This document shows, one piece after another, positions 1 to 5,627 of a stretch of DNA of 13,657 nt. Within the stretch, counting starts at the first letter, position 1, and every line of letters starts with the position of its first letter. The stretch lies in the NCBI GenBank assembly GCA_021159105.1, contig JAGGSM010000219.1, forward strand, positions 1-13,657, in the 5' to 3' direction. The translations under genes and the position numbers were made by a program. A model generated the notes under the pieces. It was given only the letters and a program-made list of their open reading frames with translations, was not told where the DNA came from and did no database searches. The stretch is from Candidatus Bipolaricaulota bacterium (lineage in GTDB: Bacteria > Bipolaricaulota > Bipolaricaulia > UBA7950 > UBA9294).

Positions 1-248
1 AGCTCGCTCACGCTGTATTTGTCGGACCACCACTTGCAGGCAACCGGCGATCCCCCTTGCTCGATGACCTTCTCCAACATCCCCCTCAGCCCAGGATCGG
101 CGGGGATCGCGCCCTCGGCGGGACCGAACAGATAGAGCTTGACGCCATCCATCCAGCCGTCCTTCATCGCGTTCAGGGTGTACAGCAGCCCGATTTCGAG
201 AACTTTCGGGTCGCGGGAAGAGAGGACCACCGCCACTTTAGCGTTCAC
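1..248 (-). CDS. DsrE-like family protein, N-terminal part (cut by window edge)
   Basis: A GTG start at 248 sits about 8 nt downstream of an AAAGGAGGG ribosome binding site and opens a frame with no stop to the window edge, giving 82 residues. The protein begins MNAKVAVVLSSRDPKVLEIG and continues through a helix (LLYTLNAMKDGWMD) into a second strand (VKLYLFGPAEGAI). This beta-alpha-beta start with a short hydrophobic strand is what small DsrE/DsrF-fold proteins show; these handle sulfur or act as small accessory proteins in sulfur and redox metabolism. One cysteine is visible, in PVACKWW, where DsrE-like proteins may carry a reactive Cys, but the rest of the domain is outside the window. The fold assignment is inference from pattern. 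It is the last gene on the minus strand here and may be co-transcribed with the cysteine-rich membrane protein upstream. Confidence 0.6.
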   Translation of the reverse strand, partial: MNAKVAVVLSSRDPKVLEIGLLYTLNAMKDGWMDGVKLYLFGPAEGAIPADPGLRGMLEKVIEQGGSPVACKWWSDKYSVSE

Positions 249-293
249 GCCCTCTCCCTCCTTTCTGTATGCTCATCGCTCTTGCGTCCCTTC

Positions 294-543
294 CTATCCT
301 CCGACGGATTCCTTTAGAAGTAGACCGATAGGGAGAACGGCCCTTACTGCATAGCGATACCGAGAGTGGTCAGGCCGAGGGCGTCGTGCAGCCCGCGAGG
401 GATCCGTCGCATCCTTCTCACTCTCAACCGCAGCATCTGCAAACTCACGTCATCAAAAGAAGGGCGTAAGTGCCAATCCCCAGGTAGAAGACGAGCGGAC
501 GACTCAGAAGGTCGAGGTGGGCAATGTTCTGCAGAGTACCCAT
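294..543 (-). pseudogene. Possible frameshifted remnant of a small membrane protein
   Basis: No intact gene fills the stretch between 249 and 600. A minus-strand ATG at 543, behind a GGAGAAGG site, opens a 32-residue frame (445-543) with a hydrophobic run PLVFYLGIGTYALLLM. At its TGA, the next frame carries on plausibly with an arginine-rich loop (LRVRRMRRIPRGLHD) and a second apolar run (ALGLTTLGIAMQ) up to a TAA at 344. A third frame then gives AVRAVLPIGLLLKESVGG up to a stop at 294. Joined across two frameshifts this would be about 80 residues with two or three short membrane helices and a basic loop between them. The family is not recognised. It could equally be a genuine 32-residue membrane peptide followed by noncoding DNA, or chance. 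Confidence is low. Confidence 0.3.
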
Positions 544-600
544 TGGCTACCTTCTCCATCCAGTATTATCCATTGTTGGTTCATGGTTACCTCTCCGCAG

Positions 601-1269
601 TTACTTGCCCTTCACCTCGGGATGCGGCGGCGGCAGTTCTGGTTGCCAGCCACTTGCCTCCCAGGCTTTGCTCATTGTGGGATTACGCTGCAGATATGCG
701 TCCACGACCTCTTTGGGTACGCGGTTTAGAGGACAAGAAAAATTGACGCACTGCGAACAGGTGTACTTGTTCAGGGTCCAGAAGAATAGAATTAGCCCCC
801 ATAAAGCGATGAAGGCCAACGCCCATTGCCGGCCGAGCAGCAAGAAAGGAAAAGGGAAACCGGTCAGAATGACAAAGCCAATCCAAAGTTGCGCCTTCTC
901 GGCCCGACTCATCGGTCCGGGGCGGTACTTCCACGGCTTGACAGAGCCGTAGTTGGCAATGCAGTGCAAAGTACTCCCCTTTTCGGCATAGTACGGGCAG
1001 TGGCTGCAGAGGATGCAGCTCTCCCATACATTGAAGAAAAACATGGCAAAGGCGAACCATCCCAGCAACCACCAGCCGTAGCCGGCCCGGATCACGCCGA
1101 TGATGGCTGGGATAGCAAAGCCCCAAAACATAGCCATGAAATGCAACAGATCTTCTTTCTTGAAGCGACACTTGAGCCGTATCTTCAGAGAGCAATCGGC
1201 GCATTCACTAATCGGCCGCCAGGTGCAGATGTCGTAGGGGTTCTGGTTTTGTTCCGATGCAGTAGTCAA
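601..1269 (-). CDS. Cysteine-rich four-helix membrane protein, uncharacterised
   Basis: The 222-residue protein starts at a TTG codon placed 5 nt after a strong AGGAGGG site; no nearer ATG has such a site. Four hydrophobic segments lie at about residues 44-60, 66-82, 128-145 and 149-166. Eleven cysteines fall in three clusters: Cys15, 23, 26 and 34 before the first helix; Cys85, 88, 91 and 103 after the second (CILCSHCPYYA, then a Cys before IANYG); Cys171, 174 and 179 after the fourth (CSQCVNFSCPLNRVP). Because an even number of helices separates the clusters, all three should face the same side of the membrane, probably the cytoplasm, and could bind Fe-S clusters or zinc. I do not recognise a named family. 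Its position beside peroxiredoxin, Msr and DsrE-like genes suggests a redox role, but that is inference. The tail is short, polar and proline-rich. Confidence 0.8.
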   Translation of the reverse strand: MTTASEQNQNPYDICTWRPISECADCSLKIRLKCRFKKEDLLHFMAMFWGFAIPAIIGVIRAGYGWWLLGWFAFAMFFFNVWESCILCSHCPYYAEKGSTLHCIANYGSVKPWKYRPGPMSRAEKAQLWIGFVILTGFPFPFLLLGRQWALAFIALWGLILFFWTLNKYTCSQCVNFSCPLNRVPKEVVDAYLQRNPTMSKAWEASGWQPELPPPHPEVKGK

Positions 1270-1386
1270 TGAATCCCTCCTGAGAGCACTGTCTCATGTT
1301 TGGCAACGGCACAGTTATTCTTCGGTGCGCCGCGTGAATGAAACTCGCCACACCCATGTGCCATCTTACCACAACACGCCAGGCAA

Positions 1387-1429
1387 GAGAACCTGCCCGC
1401 CTACAAGACGGGCATCCCTCGTGGTTCTC
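1387..1429. repeat. Imperfect inverted repeat in the 1270-1530 intergenic gap
   Basis: GAGAACC and TGCCCG (1387-1399) pair in order with CGGGCA (1409-1414) and GGTTCTC (1423-1429). This gives a 13-bp stem with an 8-nt bulge (1415-1422) on one side and a 9-nt loop. No T-run follows on either strand, so it is not a standard intrinsic terminator. It lies between the peroxiredoxin-nitroreductase gene and the membrane-protein gene and could be a terminator variant, a processing site or a leader structure of the latter. I see no convincing promoter or small gene in the rest of the gap. Confidence 0.4.
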
Positions 1430-1530
1430 GTGAAATCATCCCTGAACACCATTCCGTACTGCCACGCCCCAAACGAACTTAGGGACCTTTAGATCACTCG
1501 TCCAAAGCATTGCGTATCTCACTGTTCCCC

Positions 1531-2529
1531 TTATAACTTGAACTGATTCCATGATAACACTTCTACGAGCGCCTTTCTTCGACGCGCCCCCAGTTCTTCC
1601 TCACGGTGCTCCTCCGACAGGTCCGCGGGATTCCCGGGCCGGCCGAGGACGATGAGGGTGATCAGGACGTATTCGGCTGGGATTCCAAGGACTTCCTTCA
1701 CTTTCATCGGTTTATAGCCGGCGATCGGGTGGGCGATCAGGCCCATCTGCGTCGCCTGCAGCATCATGTTGGAGACGGCCAACCCGGAGTCGAACAGGAA
1801 GTAATCGCGGTTATCGGACAGCCGGCAGTCGAGGTCCGGCTCGGAATAGGCCGCGATGATCACCGGGGCCGGTTCCGTCCAGTAGTTTCCCTTTGGCATC
1901 GTCCCCTTGAGGGAGGCCAAGGCATCAGGATTATCCACGACGATGAACCTCCACGGCTGGTTGTTGAAACAGGACGGAGCGAGATGCGCCGCTTCAATCA
2001 AGGTCTCGATCTCGTCCTTCGTCACCGGATCGTCCGATAAGGCTCTGCGTGCGCGGCGGGCGGCGATCAACGGACTGATCCGCCGATCGGATTCGTACAG
2101 CGCCTTCAACGTCTCCAGCACTGCTTGCGCGTGGCCGGCGACCTTTACCTTCTTCCACTGCGCGCGCACGATTCCCGCTCGGTCGATGAGAAAGGTCGAT
2201 CTGAGGATCCCGCCGTTCTCTTTTAGCGCCCCGAATTCACTGGCCAGTGTCTTGTCCGGGTCGGAGAGCATGGTAACTGTGAGCGATTTTGCTCTTACAA
2301 ATCTGTCCTGAGCCTCCGGCTTGTCCGGGGATACCCCTACAATCTCGGCGTCAAGCTTGCGAAACTCGGTCAGAAGAGCGGTGAAATCCTGTGCCTCGCG
2401 TGTGCAACCAGGGGTGTTCGCCTTGGGGTAGAAGTAGAGAACAAGGTACTTTCCGGCAAATCGGGCCGATTGTGCTTCCTCCCCGCTGTGAGATCGCAGG
2501 GTAAACTGTGGGACCTGGTGAAATAGCAT
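1531..2529 (-). CDS. Fusion of BCP-type peroxiredoxin and nitroreductase
   Basis: The 332-residue protein joins two enzymes. Residues 1-145 are a PrxQ/BCP peroxiredoxin, a thiol peroxidase for H2O2 and organic peroxides. The active-site motif YPKANTPGCTREAQ fits PxxxTxxC with peroxidatic Cys42. The second cysteine that many BCPs carry five residues later is absent, so it should act as a 1-Cys form or use an outside thiol. Residues from about 150 to 332 are an FMN-type nitroreductase: the N-terminal RRARRALSDDPV and then AAHLAPSCFNNQPWRFIVV match that family's FMN-binding and dimer region. The start is ATG 2529 after GGGAGG. No stop or frameshift separates the domains, and a short DRRISPLIAA linker joins them. 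The flavin domain may reduce the peroxidase, or both may simply share expression; this is inference. The gene stands alone, 278 bp downstream of msrAB. Confidence 0.88.
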   Translation of the reverse strand: MLFHQVPQFTLRSHSGEEAQSARFAGKYLVLYFYPKANTPGCTREAQDFTALLTEFRKLDAEIVGVSPDKPEAQDRFVRAKSLTVTMLSDPDKTLASEFGALKENGGILRSTFLIDRAGIVRAQWKKVKVAGHAQAVLETLKALYESDRRISPLIAARRARRALSDDPVTKDEIETLIEAAHLAPSCFNNQPWRFIVVDNPDALASLKGTMPKGNYWTEPAPVIIAAYSEPDLDCRLSDNRDYFLFDSGLAVSNMMLQATQMGLIAHPIAGYKPMKVKEVLGIPAEYVLITLIVLGRPGNPADLSEEHREEELGARRRKALVEVLSWNQFKL

Positions 2530-2807
2530 CGTTCTTACCTCCCAAATTACATTCCATGAGCGTCATAAGCCGTGTGTTGTACTAGACGTTCTGTGTTTAT
2601 CCAGCATGACTTTATCTGAGCCGATACATCGTTCATCATCAACTTTTTTTCTGCTTCAAGGTTAGTCTTCCTACTCGACATGAGTATGGTCGTACCAACG
2701 GCGCTTCGCTCACACAAGTAATTCATCGGTTCTCATGAAACGCTCCGATCCTCCGCTTGCTAGATCAGGGGCCCATCCAGCAGGCAAGACGTAGTTGACC
2801 GCGCACT

Positions 2808-3986
2808 CTATTTCTTAAACAGCTCCAGGTATTCGCCGTAGCCTTCTTTCTCCAGGTCTTCGGCTGGAACGAACCGGAGGGCGGCAGAGTTGATGCAATA
2901 GCGGAGGTGCGTCGGCGGAGGACCGTCGTGGAACACGTGGCCCAGGTGAGAATCGGCGCGCCTACTGCGCACCTCGACCCGGACGATGCTGAGGTCCGCA
3001 TCTTGCAGCTCCACAATGTTATCCGGCTCCAGCGATCTCGTGAAGCTGGGCCAGCCCGTGCCTGAATCGAACTTGTCCTGAGAGTTGAAGAGCGGCTCGC
3101 CGGAGACAGCGTCCACGTAGATTCCGGGGCGATGGTTGTCCCAGTATTCGTTACGGAATGGGGGTTCCGTTCCCTTCTCCTGGATGACGGAGTACTGCAG
3201 CGGCGTCAGAACTCGACTGAGCTCTTCCTGCGACAGTTTCTCGAACCGCATCCACGGCTTCTCTGGGAAGAACCGGAAATCATCCTGCCCTCTCCACGCT
3301 TCCTCGAAGAACCACTCCTTTCCGGAAGCGGCCACGTAGACCCGGAATCGCTCCGGGTTCTCCCGATAGTAATCCTGGTGGTAGGCTTCGGCAGGATAGA
3401 ATTCCCCGGCTGGCAGGATCATGGTGGCTATGGGCTTGTCGAAGATGCCGGACTCCTCCAGCGCCTGCTTCGATCCTTCCGCAAGCTGCTTTTGCTCTTC
3501 GTCGTGGTAGAAGATCGCCGTGCGGTACTGGCTCCCGCGATCGTAGAACTGCCCACCGAAGTCGGTGGGGTCGATGTGCTTCCAGTACGCTTCCAGCAAC
3601 CGACGATACGAAATCTGGGTCGGGTCGTACCGCACCAGGACCGCCTCGAAATGCCCAGTGGCACCGGCGGAGACTTCTTCGTAGGTCGGGTTGGGCACGC
3701 TTCCTCCAGTGTATCCCGACATCGCGTCCAGGACGCCGGTTAGCGGCTCGAAGAGCGCCTCCATGCACCAGAAGCACCCTCCGGCGAAAGTGGCTCGTTC
3801 GCCGCCTGTCGCGTGAATCGGCTGGGTCTTATCGTCTGCAGCCCGAGCTTCCTCAACCATTGTGTACCTCCCAACTTCCCGCAAGTTCGACGCCGGAGGG
3901 ATCGAGGCGATTGCCCACAACACCACCCCGGTGACGATCGCCATCCCGATCCACCTTGCACAGCGTTTCTTCCCCACTGCCTTCAT
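2808..3986 (-). CDS. msrAB: Methionine sulfoxide reductase MsrA-MsrB fusion, membrane-anchored or exported
   Basis: The 392-residue protein repairs both stereoisomers of methionine sulfoxide. Residues 1-11 are basic (KAVGKKRCAR) and 13-29 are hydrophobic, giving a signal anchor or uncleaved signal peptide; no lipobox is seen. The MsrA domain begins near residue 62 with GGCFWCME (catalytic Cys71, second Cys74) and continues with family motifs such as GYTGG and YHQDYY. The MsrB domain runs from about residue 255 to the end, with FDSGTGWPSF and RYCINSAALRF, placing its catalytic Cys at 364. No zinc-type CxxC pairs are present in the MsrB part. The order MsrA then MsrB is a common fusion. The start at 3986 has only a weak GAGGA site 10 nt away. 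An in-frame ATG at 3860 (Met43) has a much better GGGAGG site and would yield a cytoplasmic 350-residue enzyme, so the true start or starts are open. Confidence 0.93.
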   Translation of the reverse strand: MKAVGKKRCARWIGMAIVTGVVLWAIASIPPASNLREVGRYTMVEEARAADDKTQPIHATGGERATFAGGCFWCMEALFEPLTGVLDAMSGYTGGSVPNPTYEEVSAGATGHFEAVLVRYDPTQISYRRLLEAYWKHIDPTDFGGQFYDRGSQYRTAIFYHDEEQKQLAEGSKQALEESGIFDKPIATMILPAGEFYPAEAYHQDYYRENPERFRVYVAASGKEWFFEEAWRGQDDFRFFPEKPWMRFEKLSQEELSRVLTPLQYSVIQEKGTEPPFRNEYWDNHRPGIYVDAVSGEPLFNSQDKFDSGTGWPSFTRSLEPDNIVELQDADLSIVRVEVRSRRADSHLGHVFHDGPPPTHLRYCINSAALRFVPAEDLEKEGYGEYLELFKK

Positions 3987-4020
3987 CTTCCGTCAGTCCT
4001 CTTCCCCAGATCGCGGGGAC

Positions 4021-4042
4021 GGGAGGGGGCAAGGCCCCTCCC
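4021..4042 (-). terminator. Strong GC hairpin, possible end of the large operon
   Basis: GGGAGGGG (4021-4028) and CCCCTCCC (4035-4042) form a perfect 8-bp stem with a 6-nt loop. It lies 53 nt past the stop of the desulforedoxin gene and upstream of msrAB. Stability is high, but no T-run follows on the minus strand, so it could be a U-less terminator, an RNA 3'-end protector or a leader structure for msrAB. I see no clear promoter for msrAB in the same 109-bp gap. Confidence 0.4.
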
Positions 4043-4095
4043 TCCGATCAATTCATTTGTCTCCTAGGCCCGTATTCTCATCTGATGTCGTGGCC

Positions 4096-4215
4096 CTACC
4101 CTTCCTTTGGGTGCATCGACTGATTGCAGCAGACGAGCGTACCCGCTCCGGACTTGGTTACCTTAACTTCCTGCCCGCAGATGTCGCAGACGTAGGTCTT
4201 TCCTTCTTCCGCCAT
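4096..4215 (-). CDS. Desulforedoxin (39-residue rubredoxin-like iron protein)
   Basis: This tiny protein has an ATG at 4215 behind AAAGGAGG, 11 bp after the superoxide reductase stop. Its cysteines are Cys10 and Cys13 (CDIC) and the adjacent pair Cys29-Cys30 (LVCCNQSM). This CxxC plus CC pattern is that of desulforedoxin, a Fe(Cys)4 electron-transfer protein of 36 residues in Desulfovibrio, and of the N-terminal domain of class I superoxide reductase (desulfoferrodoxin). The final segment MHPKEG also resembles the place where the larger enzyme continues into its catalytic domain. Here the two domains are separate genes in reversed order. A role as electron donor to the upstream superoxide reductase is inferred from position and family. 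It probably works as a homodimer, as known desulforedoxins do. Confidence 0.9.
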   Translation of the reverse strand: MAEEGKTYVCDICGQEVKVTKSGAGTLVCCNQSMHPKEG

Positions 4216-4226
4216 TTCAGCCTCCT

Positions 4227-4568
4227 TTAGAGTTTGAGCGAGCCTTCCCACAGGCCGTGGACGTTGCAGTACTCGACGGCGATCAACTCGGAGAGTCCTT
4301 CCGTATTGACGTGGGTCATTACCTCGGGGATCCCGTAGGTGGGGCCGAGATCGAACGTGGCGATGTGAACGGCGACGCCTTTCTTCACCCCAAACAGGGC
4401 GATCCACTTGATATGATGCTCGATCGTGTTCGGATGTGGTACTTCTTTCCCGACTGTAATTTTCACCGCGTTTGTGCCGCATTCCTCGCAGCTTACAAGC
4501 TCGATGACCGGTACGTGCTTCTCCTTCCCTTCCTGTGATCCAGTTTTTATCAGTTCACCTAATTGCAT
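4227..4568 (-). CDS. Superoxide reductase, class II (neelaredoxin)
   Basis: The 113-residue enzyme reduces superoxide to hydrogen peroxide without making O2, in the cytoplasm. It starts at ATG 4568 after GGGAGG and ends 11 bp before the desulforedoxin gene. The Fe(His)4Cys ligands can be read off: His18 in EKHVP, His45 and His51 in the HPNTIEHHI motif, then Cys101 and His104 in EYCNVHGLW. The Glu16-Lys17 pair in front of His18 matches the catalytic EK of the family. There is no N-terminal desulforedoxin domain, which makes it the single-iron class. Length agrees with archaeal and bacterial neelaredoxins. Electrons should come from rubredoxin or from the small desulforedoxin next door. Cys27 and Cys30 (CEEC) are extra cysteines of unknown role. 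Confidence 0.96.
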   Translation of the reverse strand: MQLGELIKTGSQEGKEKHVPVIELVSCEECGTNAVKITVGKEVPHPNTIEHHIKWIALFGVKKGVAVHIATFDLGPTYGIPEVMTHVNTEGLSELIAVEYCNVHGLWEGSLKL

Positions 4569-4596
4569 CTGAATTACCTCCCTTTCTTCTTGATAA

Positions 4597-4638
4597 CGTC
4601 GGAGACAAGCTCCGACGCTACGTGATATTGTAGCGTCG
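4597..4638 (-). promoter_or_regulatory. Two overlapping, mutually exclusive hairpins between rubrerythrin and superoxide reductase
   Basis: Stem A pairs CGTCGGAG (4597-4604) with CTCCGACG (4610-4617) around a 5-nt loop. Stem B pairs CGACGCTAC (4613-4621) with GTAGCGTCG (4630-4638) around an 8-nt loop. They share 4613-4617, so both cannot form fully at once. In minus-strand RNA stem B forms first, 18 nt after the rubrerythrin stop, and stem A ends 28 nt before the superoxide reductase ATG. This could adjust expression, stop decay, or be a mobile palindrome; no T-run supports termination. Confidence 0.5.
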
Positions 4639-4650
4639 CACCTTGTGTGC
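4630..4650 (+). repeat. Dispersed palindrome, copy 1 (degenerate)
   Basis: The 12-nt core GTAGCGTCGCAC (4630-4641), followed 3 nt later by GTGTGC (4645-4650), matches the minus strand of the palindrome at 9177-9209, where the same core is followed by GTGTGC after 1 nt. Two shared blocks in two intergenic gaps of one operon suggest a short repeated element of REP or MITE type rather than chance. Confidence 0.5.
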
Positions 4651-4656
4651 CACGTT

Positions 4657-5160
4657 CTAGAATTCCACGAATTTCTCCCGCGGAGCTCCGCACACCGGAC
4701 ACTTATCCGGAGCATCCCCTTCAACCGTGTAGCCGCAGATCGGACAGATGTAGACATTGCCGATCTCCGTGTCCTTTCCGGCGTCGGCTTCTGCCTTCGC
4801 AGACTTGTACATGTCGGCGTGGATCTTCTCCGCCTCGATGGCGTAGTGGATCGAGCGGGTCGCACCGTTCTCGCCTTGGAGCTTCGCCACTGCGTCGTAG
4901 GCCGGGTACATCTCCTCCACCTCGAACGTCTCCCCGTTTATCGCCTCTTGCAGGTTGGCTGCAGAGTCGCTGATCCCTCCAAGCTCGCGCAGGTGGTTGG
5001 TGGCGTGCACCTGCTCGGCGTAGGCGATGGCACGGAACAAGCGCGCTGTGTTCGCCTTTCCCTCTTTCTCTGCCGCATCGGCAAACGCCAGATAACGCAT
5101 GTGCGCTTGTGATTCCCCGGCAAACGCCGCCTTCAGGTTCTCCTCTGTCATTGGATGCAT
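4657..5160 (-). CDS. rbr: Rubrerythrin
   Basis: This 167-residue protein is an NADH-linked peroxidase of anaerobes, reducing H2O2 at a di-iron site with electrons passed through a rubredoxin domain. I chose ATG 5160 (MHPMTEENL) because it follows an AAGGAGG site by 6 nt; upstream in-frame codons lie inside the previous gene. The ferritin-like part covers residues 5-130, with Glu16 (AGESQAHMRY) and the Glu49-x-x-His52 pair (AEQVH) as iron ligands, and a second helix pair with EVEEMYP and EAEKIHADMY. The rubredoxin part at the C-terminus has CPICGY (Cys139, Cys142) and CPVCG (Cys154, Cys157). Domain order and length are standard. The gap of 17 bp after the peroxiredoxin gene places it in the same transcript. 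Confidence 0.96.
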   Translation of the reverse strand: MHPMTEENLKAAFAGESQAHMRYLAFADAAEKEGKANTARLFRAIAYAEQVHATNHLRELGGISDSAANLQEAINGETFEVEEMYPAYDAVAKLQGENGATRSIHYAIEAEKIHADMYKSAKAEADAGKDTEIGNVYICPICGYTVEGDAPDKCPVCGAPREKFVEF

Positions 5161-5177
5161 ACTTAACCTCCTTGGTT

Positions 5178-5627
5178 TCATAATTGTTCTAGAATCTCCC
5201 CCATGTCGGGGACCTCGCTTATCGGATAGACCTTCGACCACCGAACGATCCCCTCTTCATCAAGGATGATCACCGCTCGCTCGCAGTAGCCGTCGGCCGC
5301 CCGGAAGATGCCGTAGGATTCCGCAACACCGCCGTGCGGCCAAAAGTCGGACAGGAGCTTCGTCCCCTTGATCTGAAGATCATTGGCCCAGGCATGTTTC
5401 GTTGGGACGGAGTCGACGCTTATTCCAAGAGCGACCGTGTTCAGTCGCTCGAACTCGGCACGATTCTCCTCCAAGGCCTTCATCTGCTTTGCGCACACCT
5501 GGGTGAACGCGAGCGGGTGGAATGACAGGATCACTTTTCTTCCACGAAGATCCTCCAGATTTACCTTCTCGCCGTGTTGATCGGAAAGGACGAACCCCAG
5601 AGCTTTCGTTCCTACTTCAGCTGACAT
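5178..5627 (-). CDS. Peroxiredoxin, AhpE-like
   Basis: The 149-residue thiol peroxidase has the motif PLAFTQVC, which fits PxxxTxxC with peroxidatic Cys45. The strand HPLAF in place of YP, the compact length and the ending VPDMGEILEQL resemble the AhpE or short redoxin-domain group. A second cysteine, Cys115 in GYCERA, is not at a usual resolving position, so the reduction partner is uncertain. The start ATG at 5627 directly abuts the SufB stop at 5628-5630, and its ribosome binding site AAGGAGG is formed by the last codons of sufB, which implies translational coupling. Its place right behind sufCB suggests protection of Fe-S assembly from peroxide, as inference. Confidence 0.9.
   Translation of the reverse strand: MSAEVGTKALGFVLSDQHGEKVNLEDLRGRKVILSFHPLAFTQVCAKQMKALEENRAEFERLNTVALGISVDSVPTKHAWANDLQIKGTKLLSDFWPHGGVAESYGIFRAADGYCERAVIILDEEGIVRWSKVYPISEVPDMGEILEQL

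Noticed and set aside
1387..1429. Reading the 1387-1429 inverted repeat as a tRNA or part of one
   Set aside because: There is only one long arm with a bulge, no cloverleaf, no T-arm sequence and no CCA end.
3132..3743. A 203-codon open frame on the plus strand
   Set aside because: It is the complement of the MsrA/MsrB coding region in a high-GC context; no protein motif is visible.
4597..4638. Reading the two hairpins as an intrinsic terminator
   Set aside because: No run of T follows either stem on the minus strand, and the next gene of the same functional set begins 28 nt later.
4227..4865. A 212-codon frame containing superoxide reductase with a long N-terminal part
   Set aside because: The first part is a shadow of the rubrerythrin gene and crosses the hairpin region; the real start is ATG 4568 behind GGGAGG.
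5161..5241. Extension of rubrerythrin to an upstream start at 5241
   Set aside because: It overlaps the peroxiredoxin gene and adds residues not seen in rubrerythrins; ATG 5160 has an AAGGAGG site.
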